A program made the position numbers and the translations under genes. Shown here in pieces: positions 9,420-18,461 of a DNA stretch of 64,000 bases. The DNA lies in contig NZ_VCDI01000001.1 of NCBI RefSeq assembly GCF_005844085.1, positions 558,001 to 622,000 of the forward strand, written 5' to 3'. The notes beneath the pieces were generated by a model, which was not told the DNA's origin, searched no databases, and was given only the letters and a program-made list of their open reading frames with translations. The stretch comes from Lichenicoccus roseus. Its GTDB lineage: Bacteria > Pseudomonadota > Alphaproteobacteria > Acetobacterales > Acetobacteraceae. The number at the start of each line of letters is the position of its first letter. Positions within the stretch are counted from its first letter, which is position 1.

Positions 9420-10142
9420 TCAGGCCATTCCGCCGTTGATGTGGATCACCTGTCCGGTGATGTAGGACGCCGCGTCCGAGGCAAGGAAGCCGACCAGTTC
9501 GGCGACCTCCGTCGGCGTGCCGGCCCGCTTCATCGGCACCATGGCTGCGATCGTCTTCGCGTCCATCGCCGCCTCGACCGCGGGCGACGCGATGATGCCG
9601 GGGGCCACCGCATTCGCGGTGACGCCACGGCTGGCGAGTTCGCGCGACAGCGAGCGGATCGCACCCTCGAGCCCGGCCTTAGCGGCACCGTAGTTGGCCT
9701 GGCCCCGGTTGCCGAGCGTCGCGGTGATCGAGGACAGCGCGATCACGCGCCCCCAGCGCGTTGCCATCATCGGCAGCAGCAGCGGCTGGGTGATGGAGAA
9801 GAAACCGTCCAGCGACACCGCCAGCACGTCGCGCCATTGCGACGCCGACATGCCGGCCAGCGGCACGTCGTCATGGGTGCCGGCATTGTGCACCAGCACC
9901 TGCGGCACGCCATGTGCGATCAGCGGCTCCAGCGCGCGCGCGGTCGCCTCGAAGTCGGTCAGGTCGCAGACCAGGGTGCTGGCCGGGTGCCCCTCGCCCC
10001 AGAGCTCGCGCGCCAGCTTCTCGGCGGCCGGCGCGTTGCGGTGCGCGTGGATGGTGACGTGCAGCCCGTCGCGCGCCAGCCTGCGGCAGATCGCGGCGCC
10101 GATCGGCGAGGCGCCGCCGGTCACCAGGGCACCCCGGCTCAT
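9420..10142 (-). CDS. 3-oxoacyl-ACP reductase (FabG-like SDR) of the aryl-polyene pathway
   Basis: This is a 240-residue classical SDR. Its NADP-binding motif is TGGASPIG (residues 8-15), the NAG motif is HNAG near 85-88, and the catalytic residues are Ser137/138, Tyr151 and Lys155 (NYGAAKAG). Its predicted role is reducing the 3-keto group after each condensation on the carrier protein, before dehydration gives the next conjugated double bond. It lies between the dehydratase and flavoprotein genes with only short gaps, in the same transcription unit as the ketosynthase pair. Confidence 0.9.
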   Translation of the reverse strand: MSRGALVTGGASPIGAAICRRLARDGLHVTIHAHRNAPAAEKLARELWGEGHPASTLVCDLTDFEATARALEPLIAHGVPQVLVHNAGTHDDVPLAGMSASQWRDVLAVSLDGFFSITQPLLLPMMATRWGRVIALSSITATLGNRGQANYGAAKAGLEGAIRSLSRELASRGVTANAVAPGIIASPAVEAAMDAKTIAAMVPMKRAGTPTEVAELVGFLASDAASYITGQVIHINGGMA

Positions 10143-10152
10143 GGCAGCGCCC

Positions 10153-10578
10153 TCAAGCGGGAAACGCGATGGTGCCGCGACCCTGCAGCAGCGCCGTGCC
10201 GTCTTCGGCCTGCAGGGCGAAGCCGTAGATCAGCCCGCCAGGATCGTTCAGTTCCAGCATCGAACTGATCTTGAGCAGTCCGAAGCGGGTATCGTCAAGG
10301 CGATCCGCACCGACCAGGGTGAGCCGCATCGCAGCGACATAGCCGGCACGCTGCGGCACCCCGCCCGCCAGCAGCGCGCCGTGCAGCGCCGCCGCCTGGA
10401 ACGCGAACTCGGCGCCGCAGACGATGCCGAGCCGGCCCTCGCGGCGCAGCGGATTGGCATCCGACAGGTGCGCGGCGCTCTCGCAGGTGATGCGGTCGGC
10501 GTTCCAGTCGAGCACCCGGTCCAGCATGCACATCGCGCCCTGGTGCGGGATCAACGCCAGGATGCCGTCGCGGGTCAC
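10153..10578 (-). CDS. hotdog-fold 3-hydroxyacyl-ACP dehydratase (ApeP-like)
   Basis: The protein has 141 residues and starts with GTG at 10578, which overlaps the stop of the chain-length factor gene by 4 nt (GTGA). The N-terminus reads IPHQGAMCMLDRVLDW, the pattern of FabZ/FabA-like dehydratases of aryl-polyene clusters. A helix with CGAEFAFQAAALHG follows. It would dehydrate the 3-hydroxyacyl intermediate to the trans-enoyl form that remains in the polyene. The longer open frame reaching 10911 is only a shadow of the gene upstream. Confidence 0.82.
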   Translation of the reverse strand: MTRDGILALIPHQGAMCMLDRVLDWNADRITCESAAHLSDANPLRREGRLGIVCGAEFAFQAAALHGALLAGGVPQRAGYVAAMRLTLVGADRLDDTRFGLLKISSMLELNDPGGLIYGFALQAEDGTALLQGRGTIAFPA

Positions 10579-11369
10579 GGCTGAACGACGATGGCGATTT
10601 GGCCGCGGCCGTAGGGGAAGGCGAGCGAAACGGGCTGTTTTCGGGTGACCGCCTCCAGCAGGACCAGCCCGCGCCCGACCGGGTTCTGCCGCCAGAGCGA
10701 ACGCAACCCTGGCGCGATCGGCTCCGGCTCCGGTGGTGCGGCATCGGGGGTAAAGGCGATGTCGAGATCGGCCAGCGCGGCACCGGGCCTGGCCGGCGCC
10801 AGCACGAACGCCGCCGACAGGCCGATGGTGGTGGTACGCAGGGCGCCGAGCGGCAGCTTCATCGGCGCGTCGTAGAGGCATAGCAGTATCGGCATGGCCT
10901 CGGCGACGCACTCCGAGGCGGCCTTCAGCAGGGATGCGGCGAAGGTGGCGTCGTGGCAGCCCAGCACGGTGATTGGCGCCGAGGAGCCGGTGGCGATCGA
11001 CCAGTAGCCGGCGACCGCGTTGTGAACCGAGTTGTGGAATCGGGTCGGCGAGAGTTGCGGGTCGGCGCTGGCGAGAGTCTCGAGCAGGTCGTGCACCACC
11101 GCGCCATCGCCGTTCGAGCTGCCGAAGATGCCGGGCAGCGCGCCGGGTTCATGGCCGGCCATGCGCGAGGCCTCCTCGCACACGGCGAGCGCGAGGCGGA
11201 CCGGCAGGCCGGCACGACGCCGCTCGTTCGGCGACAGCAGCGCCGGCGGCGGCAGGTCGAGCAAGGCGTCGGGATCGAGTGGCAGTTCGCCCGCCAGCAC
11301 CGCCCGTGCCTGCTCCCAGGAGCCGAGCCCCGGCGCGCGCACGGCGGCGCCGATCAGGGAGACCCTCAT
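10575..11369 (-). CDS. beta-ketoacyl synthase-like chain-length factor
   Basis: This 264-residue protein matches the short ketosynthase-like family (PF13723 type) found in aryl-polyene clusters. It has the N-terminal thiolase half but lacks the full C-terminal half and the catalytic His motifs of a working ketosynthase. Recognisable stretches are FGSSNGDGAVVHDLLETL and RFHNSVHNAVAGYW. By analogy with aryl-polyene and type II polyketide systems, it pairs with the ketosynthase encoded just upstream and sets chain length. Both ends overlap neighbours by 4 nt, so it is translated as part of a tightly coupled set. Confidence 0.85.
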   Translation of the reverse strand: MRVSLIGAAVRAPGLGSWEQARAVLAGELPLDPDALLDLPPPALLSPNERRRAGLPVRLALAVCEEASRMAGHEPGALPGIFGSSNGDGAVVHDLLETLASADPQLSPTRFHNSVHNAVAGYWSIATGSSAPITVLGCHDATFAASLLKAASECVAEAMPILLCLYDAPMKLPLGALRTTTIGLSAAFVLAPARPGAALADLDIAFTPDAAPPEPEPIAPGLRSLWRQNPVGRGLVLLEAVTRKQPVSLAFPYGRGQIAIVVQP

Positions 11370-12556
11370 CGCGCCGGCCGTCCGATCACCAGGCTGACGT
11401 TGACCCCGCCGAAGCCGAACGAGTTGCTCATCACCCGGTCGATGCGCGCCGTCCGGTTATGCCGCTCCAGGTCGAGCGCGATCTCCGGGTCCCGCGTCTC
11501 GAGCCCGTGGCAGGCCGGCAGCAGGTCGTTCTCGATGCAGAGGGACGCGATCAGCGCCTCGACGATCCCGGAAGAGCCCATGCAGTGACCGGTCCAGCCC
11601 TTGGTGGAGGCGCACGGCACGTCGCTGCCGAACAGCCGGTTCACCGCGCGCGCTTCCATCAGGTCGTTGGCGCGGGTGCCGGTGCCGTGCAGGTTGACGT
11701 GGTGGATGTCGGCGGCGTCGAGCGTGGCACTGGCCAGTGCGCGTCGCATCGCCTGCTCGGCGCCGATCCCGTCCGGCTGCGGCGAGGACATGTGGTAGCC
11801 GTCGGTCGACGCCCCGATGCCGAGCAGCGCCACGCCTCCCTCCCGGAGCGGCTCGCGCTCGAGCAGGGCGAACCCGGCGGCCTCGCCGATCGAGATCCCG
11901 CGCCGAGCGGCGTCGAATGGGCGGCATCGCTCCGGCGAGATCAGGTCGAGCGAGTCGAAGCCGCGCAGGGTCAGGCCGCACAGGCTGTCGGCGCCCCCCA
12001 CCACGGCGGCATCGACGACGCCGCTGGCGATCAGGTGGGAGGCGTCGAGGCAGGCGCGCGCGCTGGACGCGCAGGCGGTGGAGACCGTCATCGCCGGGCC
12101 GGTCACGCCCAGCCTGTCGGCCACGAAGCGGGACAGCGAGAACAGGTCGTAGCTGCCGTCGTAGCGAAACCAGTCGGGCAGCAGGCCGGTTGCGGGATCG
12201 CGTGCCCGGTAGGCGGTCTCCGCCGACAGGATGCCCGAGGTGCTGGTGCCGAGCACCACCGCGATGCGGCCGGCGCCGTGCCGTCCGATGGCGCCCCGCA
12301 CCGCCTCGATGAAGCCGTCCTGCTGCAGGGCGAGCCAGGCCAGCCGGTTGTTGCGGCAATCGTACTCGCCGAAGCCCGCGGGCAGCTCGACCTGCTCCAG
12401 GCCCCTGACGCGGCCGATCTGCCCGCCGATCGCGATCTCCTCGAAATCGCACGGCGCGAGGCTGGAACGCTCCTGGCGCAGCGCATCGAGGGTGGCGGCG
12501 GATCCGGCTCCGACGGCGCTCGCCAGCGCCGTCGCGGTGAGATGCAACGGGGTCAT
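11366..12556 (-). CDS. beta-ketoacyl-ACP synthase (aryl-polyene ketosynthase)
   Basis: The 396-residue condensing enzyme belongs to the KAS I/II class. The catalytic Cys162 lies in VSTACASSARA, the first His in NLHGTGTRAND and the second in GWTGHCMGSSG, giving an intact Cys-His-His triad. It would extend the aryl starter with malonyl-ACP units. It is coupled by 4-nt overlaps to the MMPL exporter upstream and the chain-length factor downstream. Only one complete ketosynthase is present; the E. coli aryl-polyene cluster has more. Confidence 0.93.
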   Translation of the reverse strand: MTPLHLTATALASAVGAGSAATLDALRQERSSLAPCDFEEIAIGGQIGRVRGLEQVELPAGFGEYDCRNNRLAWLALQQDGFIEAVRGAIGRHGAGRIAVVLGTSTSGILSAETAYRARDPATGLLPDWFRYDGSYDLFSLSRFVADRLGVTGPAMTVSTACASSARACLDASHLIASGVVDAAVVGGADSLCGLTLRGFDSLDLISPERCRPFDAARRGISIGEAAGFALLEREPLREGGVALLGIGASTDGYHMSSPQPDGIGAEQAMRRALASATLDAADIHHVNLHGTGTRANDLMEARAVNRLFGSDVPCASTKGWTGHCMGSSGIVEALIASLCIENDLLPACHGLETRDPEIALDLERHNRTARIDRVMSNSFGFGGVNVSLVIGRPAR

Positions 12557-14913
12557 GCAGGACTATCCGTGTCGCGGAGACGCCCAGCATAGGGCGGCCG
12601 CTCGCCGGCGAACAGGAAACCGAACGCCATCGCCAGCACCACGCCGATGCAGACGGTGCCGCCGATCTCGCGCAGCAGCGGCGTGCGGCACAGGCAGAGC
12701 AGCGAGAAGGTAAGCAGCGCCATCACGTTGCAGGTCAGCAGGGTGCGCAGGGTGCGGGCACGCTCCTCGGCGTCGAGCTGCGGACGCGCGAAGAACAGCG
12801 CGTAGTCGAGCCCGATGCCGGCGACGAACTGCAGCGACACCAGGTGGATCAGCGTCAGCCTGGTGCCGGACAGCACCAGCGCCGCCAGCGTCACCAGCAG
12901 GGTGGCGGCGATGGCGGCCAGCACCCGCAGCGTGCGCCCCGGGTCGCGCTGGCCGGCGGACAGCGCCAGCACAGCCAGAACTGCACCGGCCGCGATGTAC
13001 GGCCAGGCCTGCCGCGTATAGCCGCGCACCACCGCCTCGGTGGTGCGGCGGATGTCGATGAAGCTCCAGCCCGGCCTGCCCGCGAACAGCCTCTCAAGCG
13101 CCGCCGCGTCGGTGACGCCTTGCGGGATCGCCGGCCCGAACCAGGCGCCGTCGCGCTCGAACAGCAGGGCGTCGAGCCGGGTCCGCAGCAGTCCGGCCGG
13201 GAGATCGCGCGCCGACAGGGCTGGCTGAGTGCGGGCGCGCGCCACGTCGGCGGTGAACTGGTCGAAGGCGTGCGGCGTGAAGCCGAGGCCGGCGGCGGCC
13301 CGGTCGATGGCCGCCCGCAGCGCGGCGTCGTCGGGCAGCGCGTGCTGGCGGGCGTGCTGTATCGCCTGGCTGGGCAGCAGGGTCGCCGCGTCGTCGAACC
13401 CGGTGATGGCGCGGTGTTGCACCAGCGCCTGCAGGCCGGCCGCGATCGCCTCCTGCGCCTGCAGCACGCCGTCCGGGGTCGCGGCACGCACCAGCCCGAG
13501 CTGGCCGATATCCGGGCCACCGAGCTGCGTCCGCAATTCGCCATCGAGCGCGATCAACGCGGGTGGCACCGGCGTCAGCGCGGCGAGATCGCTCTGCAGG
13601 CGCGGGCCACCGGCGAGCCCGATGCCGAGCAGCGCCAGCAGCGGCACCACGGCGGCGTACATGCGCCAGCGCCGCAGCGACTCGATACCCTCCAGCCGCC
13701 CCGGATCGCCGGCATAGGAGGGTGCCAGGCCGGCGCGTCCGATCAGGCCCGGCAGCAGCCACCGCGTCACCGCCGCCGAGGCCAGGATGCCGGTGACCGC
13801 GAACAGGCCGAGCTGAGCCACGCCGGGGAAGCCCGAGCCCGCCATTCCGGACAGGCCGAGGCTGGCGGTCAGCACCGACAGGGTGAACGGCCGGGCGATG
13901 CGCCTTATGGTGGCGGCGGGCGGCTCGCCCTGCTTGCGATGGCCGATCAGCAGCACCGGGTAGTCGACGGTGATGCCGAGCATGGTCATGCCGAAGCCGA
14001 GCGTGATGCCGTGCACGAACCCGAACGCCAGCTGCACCGCGAGAGCCGCCACGGCGAGACCGGGCGCCACGCTGGTCGCGATGGCCGCCAGCACCCATGG
14101 CGAGCGGAAGCGCCAGGTCAGCCACCCCGCCACAAGCAGCGCGGAGACGATCGACAGCAGGCGCACGTCGCGACGCACCGCCGCCTCGGCCGCCACCGCG
14201 AACACCGGCGCCCCGGTCACCAGCAGGCGCGCGCCGTGGCGGTCGGGGATCGCGTCGAAGAGCGCCCGCAGCCGGTGCAGCGACGCGGCCTGCGCCGGCA
14301 GGTCGGTGCCGGATGCTGCGAGCCGCGCCAGCAGCAGGGCGCGCGACCGGTGCGGCCCCGGGGTGTCCGGCGCGAACCAGACGCCGTCGCGCAGCACCGC
14401 ATGGCCGCCGCCGCCGCCCCAGGACGCGAGCACCGCCGGCAACGCGCCGGTCGGGTCGGGCAGGCCATATTGCTGCACCAGCGGCGAGGCGGAGGATTGC
14501 AGCCCGTCGCGCAGCCGCAGGAAGTCGGCATGCAGGGCGGCGGCGGTGAATGCGTCGGCAGCCATCGGAGCCAGCAGGTAGCGGTCGGCGAACAGCGCCT
14601 GCAGGGCACCCTCGCTGATCAGCCGGTGTCCGTTCTGCACGAACAGCAGGTCCGGATCATGGGCCAGCCGGTCGGCGAACAGCGTGCTGACAGAGGCGAG
14701 CGTGCCGGCCGGGGCGCCCTCGATACCGATCAGCAGCAGGCTGGCGGCGGTGCCGGTGCGCAGTTCCTGGTCGACCAGCCGCGTCGTCGGATCGCGCCCG
14801 TGCGGCAGCAGCTCGCTGAGGTCGCCACGCAGGGTGACGTGCGTGAACACCAGCGCCGCCAGGGCAATCGCGATCACCGCCGCCAGCGCCAGCGGAAGGC
14901 GCGATATTCTCAA
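12553..14913 (-). CDS. MMPL-family RND-like exporter
   Basis: The 786-residue inner-membrane protein has about 12 predicted membrane helices in two halves, each with a large periplasmic loop after the first helix. Membrane motifs include GFGMTMLGITVDYPVLLIGH in the first half and AGIGLDYALFFARP in the second. Both are typical of the MMPL-type lipid exporters of aryl-polyene clusters. Its likely job is to move the polyene lipid across the inner membrane toward the LolA-like periplasmic protein encoded just upstream, with which it shares a 4-nt overlap. Confidence 0.9.
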   Translation of the reverse strand: MRISRLPLALAAVIAIALAALVFTHVTLRGDLSELLPHGRDPTTRLVDQELRTGTAASLLLIGIEGAPAGTLASVSTLFADRLAHDPDLLFVQNGHRLISEGALQALFADRYLLAPMAADAFTAAALHADFLRLRDGLQSSASPLVQQYGLPDPTGALPAVLASWGGGGGHAVLRDGVWFAPDTPGPHRSRALLLARLAASGTDLPAQAASLHRLRALFDAIPDRHGARLLVTGAPVFAVAAEAAVRRDVRLLSIVSALLVAGWLTWRFRSPWVLAAIATSVAPGLAVAALAVQLAFGFVHGITLGFGMTMLGITVDYPVLLIGHRKQGEPPAATIRRIARPFTLSVLTASLGLSGMAGSGFPGVAQLGLFAVTGILASAAVTRWLLPGLIGRAGLAPSYAGDPGRLEGIESLRRWRMYAAVVPLLALLGIGLAGGPRLQSDLAALTPVPPALIALDGELRTQLGGPDIGQLGLVRAATPDGVLQAQEAIAAGLQALVQHRAITGFDDAATLLPSQAIQHARQHALPDDAALRAAIDRAAAGLGFTPHAFDQFTADVARARTQPALSARDLPAGLLRTRLDALLFERDGAWFGPAIPQGVTDAAALERLFAGRPGWSFIDIRRTTEAVVRGYTRQAWPYIAAGAVLAVLALSAGQRDPGRTLRVLAAIAATLLVTLAALVLSGTRLTLIHLVSLQFVAGIGLDYALFFARPQLDAEERARTLRTLLTCNVMALLTFSLLCLCRTPLLREIGGTVCIGVVLAMAFGFLFAGERPPYAGRLRDTDSPA

Positions 14914-15479
14914 GGCGTGATGGTCATGCGCTGCTCGTCGCCGTTCGCCTGCACGATGTCGATCTGGCGGACATCGCCGCCTCCGCCATCGACATAGGCG
15001 ATCCTGACCACCTGGGCGGCCACGTTGCCGGCGGGACGCAGCACGATGCGCCAGCGATCGACCCCGCCGTTTTCCTCGACGCTGAAGTGCCGGCGCAGCG
15101 TGGCGAGGTCGCCCGCCATGGTGCCGCGCAGGGTGTCGGCGAGGATCTGCAGCGCCGGGCTGTCGTCGAGCGAAAGCGTGCGGGACGGCTGTCCTGGTGT
15201 CGCGATTGAGACCGTGCCGCCGTCGATCACCAGCCGCTCCGGCCGCGGCGCGGTGGTGTCCTGCTCGAGATGGTCCGGCTTGCGATAGGACAGCGTACCC
15301 TGGCTCAGCACCGGCGCGGCCAGGCTGGAGACGTGTTTCTCCATGCCGAAATGCGCCTGCCTGGATGGCTGTCCGGCAAGCCCCTGCATGATCTGCCCGA
15401 GTATGGCGTCGGACGCATGCGAGGCTCGGCTGCCGAGACAGAGCAGGATCGCGGCGAGGAGGATGCGGCGCTCAGTCAT
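14910..15479 (-). CDS. LolA-like periplasmic lipid carrier
   Basis: The protein has 189 residues. A hydrophobic segment after MTERR ends in SRASHA and makes a plausible signal peptide. The mature part resembles the LolA-related outer-membrane carrier proteins that accompany MMPL exporters in aryl-polyene clusters (FGMEKHVSSL, GTLSYRKPDHLEQ). The start at 15479 overlaps the acyltransferase gene by 8 nt; the longer frame upstream is shadow. It probably ferries the polyene lipid between inner and outer membranes. Confidence 0.82.
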   Translation of the reverse strand: MTERRILLAAILLCLGSRASHASDAILGQIMQGLAGQPSRQAHFGMEKHVSSLAAPVLSQGTLSYRKPDHLEQDTTAPRPERLVIDGGTVSIATPGQPSRTLSLDDSPALQILADTLRGTMAGDLATLRRHFSVEENGGVDRWRIVLRPAGNVAAQVVRIAYVDGGGGDVRQIDIVQANGDEQRMTITP

Positions 15480-16380
15480 CGACGGTCCCGGCACTCCCGG
15501 CGGGGTTCCAGAACAGGTAGAAGTTGAACCAGTTGTAGGGCGTCTCCCGGCAGCGCCGCTCGAGGCTGGCGGCATACCGCTCGATCCAGTGCCGCAGATC
15601 GGCCTGGCGTTCGCGACGTCGCAGCACGATGCGCTCGGCGAACGGCTCGAACCGCACGGTGTAGCGCCGCGGCCCGGTGCGGACGCCAAAGAACAGCATC
15701 ACCGGCGCCTCGATCACCGAGGCGATGATCAGCGGCCCGCAGGCGAACTCGGCGGCCTCGCCGAGGAAATCCACCGGCATGGTGCGGCCACCATCCGGGT
15801 CGCGGTCGGCGAGGAAGCCGACCATCTCGCCGGCGGCAACGCTCTCCTGCACCCGCAGCATCGCATCGGTGCGGCCGATCTCGATGATGGACGCTGCCAT
15901 CTCCGGATCGAGCGCCTCCAGCAAGGCGGTGAGCGGCCCCTGCTTGCGACGGAACATCACCGGCTTGACCTTGACCGGCGCTCCCCGCCCGAAGGCGCGC
16001 AGCACGTCGAAGCTGCCCATGTGCGAGCCGAGCAGGATGCAGCCGCGGCCGCTGTCCAGGATCGCGTCCAGCTCGGCCAGGCCCTCCACCTCGACCCGGT
16101 AGTCCTGGCTGCTGCCGGTCAGGAAGAACACCCGGTCCAGGATGACGCAGGCGAAGGTGAAGATGTGACGCAGCACGTCGGCCTTGCGCGCCCGGCGGCC
16201 GAGGGCGCGGCCAAGATAGTCGCGCGACGCCGCCCGGGTGCCGGGCGAGCGCAGGTAGAAGTACAGCGTGATCGGGTAGAGCAGCGCGGTGCACACCCGA
16301 CGGCCGAGCCGGAGCGCAAGCCACAGCATGATGCGCAGCATGAAGGCGCTGCCGAGTTCGCGATCGACCGCCCAGCTCAT
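15472..16380 (-). CDS. lysophospholipid/lipid A-type acyltransferase (LpxL-like)
   Basis: This 302-residue protein of the LpxL/HtrB-like acyltransferase family has the catalytic HX4D motif HMGSFD near residue 120 and a hydrophobic N-terminal region (MLRIMLWLALRLGRRV). In aryl-polyene clusters such enzymes are thought to attach an acyl chain or the polyene to a glycerol or sugar lipid core. It lies between the short dehydratase gene, separated by 13 nt, and the LolA-like gene, which it overlaps. Confidence 0.87.
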   Translation of the reverse strand: MSWAVDRELGSAFMLRIMLWLALRLGRRVCTALLYPITLYFYLRSPGTRAASRDYLGRALGRRARKADVLRHIFTFACVILDRVFFLTGSSQDYRVEVEGLAELDAILDSGRGCILLGSHMGSFDVLRAFGRGAPVKVKPVMFRRKQGPLTALLEALDPEMAASIIEIGRTDAMLRVQESVAAGEMVGFLADRDPDGGRTMPVDFLGEAAEFACGPLIIASVIEAPVMLFFGVRTGPRRYTVRFEPFAERIVLRRRERQADLRHWIERYAASLERRCRETPYNWFNFYLFWNPAGSAGTVDD

Positions 16381-16393
16381 CGACGGGCGCGGA

Positions 16394-16693
16394 TCATGCC
16401 AGGATCACCGAGGCGGTCAGCACCGTCTCGTCGTCGTGCCGGCAGGCCAGTTGCACGGCGGCACCTTCACCCGACCGCTGCCGCACCTCGACGCGTTGTC
16501 CGGGCAGCACCGGCAGGCGGAAGCGCACCGATCGCAGCGAGCCAAGCCTGGCCCCGGGTCGGGTTGCGAACAACAGGGCGAGGGCCTCGTCGAGCAGTAC
16601 GACCCCGGGGACCACCGGCCGGCCGGGAAAATGGCCGGGCAGGCACGGATGGTCGGCCGCGATCAGGAAGCTGCCGCAGGAGGCGTCATCCAT
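16394..16693 (-). CDS. short hotdog-fold dehydratase (ApeI-like)
   Basis: This small protein has 99 residues from the ATG at 16693. A start at 16711 would add six residues. The active-site-type loop DHPCLPGHFPGRPVVPGVV matches FabZ/ApeI-like 3-hydroxyacyl-ACP dehydratases. It is shorter than FabZ (about 150 residues), a common trait of cluster-associated members. It overlaps the end of the AMP-ligase gene by 8 nt. Together with the dehydratase at 10153 it supplies two hotdog proteins, as in other aryl-polyene systems. Confidence 0.82.
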   Translation of the reverse strand: MDDASCGSFLIAADHPCLPGHFPGRPVVPGVVLLDEALALLFATRPGARLGSLRSVRFRLPVLPGQRVEVRQRSGEGAAVQLACRHDDETVLTASVILA

Positions 16694-18071
16694 CGGTCTG
16701 CGCTTCGGCACCCACCGGCCCGTCCTGCGCGCGGTCGAGCAGGCCGAGCAGGGTGGCGCGCGTCAGCTTGCCGGTGGCGTTGCGCGGCAGGCTGTCGCAC
16801 AGCACCAGCCGGCGCGGCAGGAACACCGGATCGACCATGGAGCGGAGATCCTCCAGCACTCCGGCCGCATCGCGCGCGGGCGCGACGGCAAAGGCGAACA
16901 GCCTGGCGCCTGGCCGTCGCTCGAGGTCGTCCGGCGCCAGGAACACGCCATCCTCGACGCCAGGCAATCCGGCCAGTACGCGGCTCAGTCCGGCCAGCGA
17001 GGCACGCCGTCCGCCCAGCTTCACCAGGTCGCCGATGCGGCCGAGCAGGCGGAAGCGGCGCCCGTCCGGCGCCAGCTCGACGATATCGGAGAGCCGGGTG
17101 AGGGATGCGAACGGCGCCTGCACGCTGGCGATCTGCCCCTCGGCGACCGCCTCTCCCCCTGCCAGAGGCTCCGGGACCATCGACACGCCGGGGTAGAGCT
17201 CCCAGTCCGGCCCAGCCATCGTTCGCCGGCTGGCGATCGAGCCGACCTCGGTGGCGCCGAAGATCTCCAGCACCCGGGTGGTCCACTCGGCCTCGACGCC
17301 GTCGGCCAGCCCGGGATCGAGCGGCGCAGTGGCGGAGATCACCTGCTGCGGCGACCGCGCAGGCGCCGGCTCGCGCAGGCTGCGCAGATGCACCGGCGTG
17401 GTGACCAGGGTGCATCGCCCGGGGACCTGCTCCAGGGCAAGCCGCAGGTCGGCCGGATAGAAGAACGGGCCGCACCAGCTCACGACCGGCGCGTGCAGCG
17501 GCAGCAGCACGGTGGTCTCGAAGCCATACATGTGATGCGGCGGCACCGTGCCGATCAGCTCGTACGGCGCCTCCTCCGGCATGCTGCTCACGAAGCCGAA
17601 GCGGCTTGCCGCAGAACGGCTGCGGGCAACCAGTTCGCCCCAGCGCTTGACGGTGGCGGAGGGCTCGCCGGTGCTGCCCGAGGTCAGCACGATTGCGACG
17701 ATGCGGTCGCAGGCGATCGAGGGGATGGTCTGGTGCTGCGGGCCGATCGCCTCGGCATCGAGCCAGTCGTCGCCGAGCGGAAGCGCCCCCGCATAGCGGG
17801 CGCAAAGTTCCGCGACGGCGCGGGAGCCCTGGGCGCCGCTCAGCAGCGAGATCCGCTCGGCCAGCACGCAGGCGGCGAACAGCACCGCGAAGCGGTAGCG
17901 GTCCTGGCACAGGTTGACGACATGGGTCGCGTCCGGATGCCGCTCTGCCAGTCGGGCCGACGCGCGCGCCGCCTCGGCGAGGAACCGGCTCGCGGTCACC
18001 GCCCGTTGCCGGTCGCGGAACAGGATCGCATCGGGAGCGCGCTCGAGCAGTGGCTCCCGCGAGGCAGTCAC
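16686..18071 (-). CDS. AMP-dependent acyl-CoA/acyl-ACP synthetase for the aryl starter
   Basis: The 461-residue adenylate-forming enzyme has the AMP-binding P-loop LTSGSTGEP near residue 130, the downstream HMYGFETT segment, and the C-terminal Lys in PRNATGKLTR. By comparison with xanthomonadin and aryl-polyene clusters, it would adenylate a hydroxybenzoic acid and load it on the carrier protein. The chorismatase encoded at 23246 could provide that acid. It is transcribed just after the carrier protein gene, with a 48-bp gap. Confidence 0.9.
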   Translation of the reverse strand: MTASREPLLERAPDAILFRDRQRAVTASRFLAEAARASARLAERHPDATHVVNLCQDRYRFAVLFAACVLAERISLLSGAQGSRAVAELCARYAGALPLGDDWLDAEAIGPQHQTIPSIACDRIVAIVLTSGSTGEPSATVKRWGELVARSRSAASRFGFVSSMPEEAPYELIGTVPPHHMYGFETTVLLPLHAPVVSWCGPFFYPADLRLALEQVPGRCTLVTTPVHLRSLREPAPARSPQQVISATAPLDPGLADGVEAEWTTRVLEIFGATEVGSIASRRTMAGPDWELYPGVSMVPEPLAGGEAVAEGQIASVQAPFASLTRLSDIVELAPDGRRFRLLGRIGDLVKLGGRRASLAGLSRVLAGLPGVEDGVFLAPDDLERRPGARLFAFAVAPARDAAGVLEDLRSMVDPVFLPRRLVLCDSLPRNATGKLTRATLLGLLDRAQDGPVGAEAQTDG

Positions 18072-18119
18072 CGATTCAGGCTCCGGCCATCCGCGCGGGA
18101 CACTGCGCCCTTGGCAGGC

Positions 18120-18461
18120 TCAACGGGTGCGATTCTGGTCCACGTGGCGGGCCAGGCTGCGCAGGTTGGCAAAGATCTCGCCGTTGCGGTCATCGTCGGA
18201 CTTGAGTTCAATGCCGTAACGTTTCGACAGGGCAAGGGACAGTTCCAGCGCGTCGATCGAGTCCAGCCCGAGCCCCTGGTTGAACAGCGGCCGCTGCGGG
18301 TCGATCGACGCCGGGGTATCCTCGAGCTGTAACGTGTCGACGATCAGGGTTGCAACCTCGGCCTCGATCGGCGATTGCGGCCCGGTATCCTGGAGCGGAT
18401 GCGCATCCAGGAGCTGATGAGACGTGCGGGCCGTCTTGAGCGGGTCGGTCGAGGCGTTCAT
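18120..18461 (-). CDS. acyl carrier protein of the aryl-polyene pathway
   Basis: The protein has 113 residues. The phosphopantetheine attachment site is Ser68 in GLGLDSIDALEL, the standard DSL/DSI pattern. About 35 extra N-terminal residues precede the carrier domain. The start at 18461 has AAGG 4 nt upstream. It is the first gene of the long minus-strand pigment operon, and its start codon shares bases with the divergent gene at 18460. It is the only carrier protein in the cluster. Confidence 0.9.
   Translation of the reverse strand: MNASTDPLKTARTSHQLLDAHPLQDTGPQSPIEAEVATLIVDTLQLEDTPASIDPQRPLFNQGLGLDSIDALELSLALSKRYGIELKSDDDRNGEIFANLRSLARHVDQNRTR

Noticed and set aside
10575..11369. Truncated pseudogene of a ketosynthase
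   Set aside because: The length and sequence fit the short chain-length-factor family of aryl-polyene clusters. It is coupled at both ends, so it is a normal gene.
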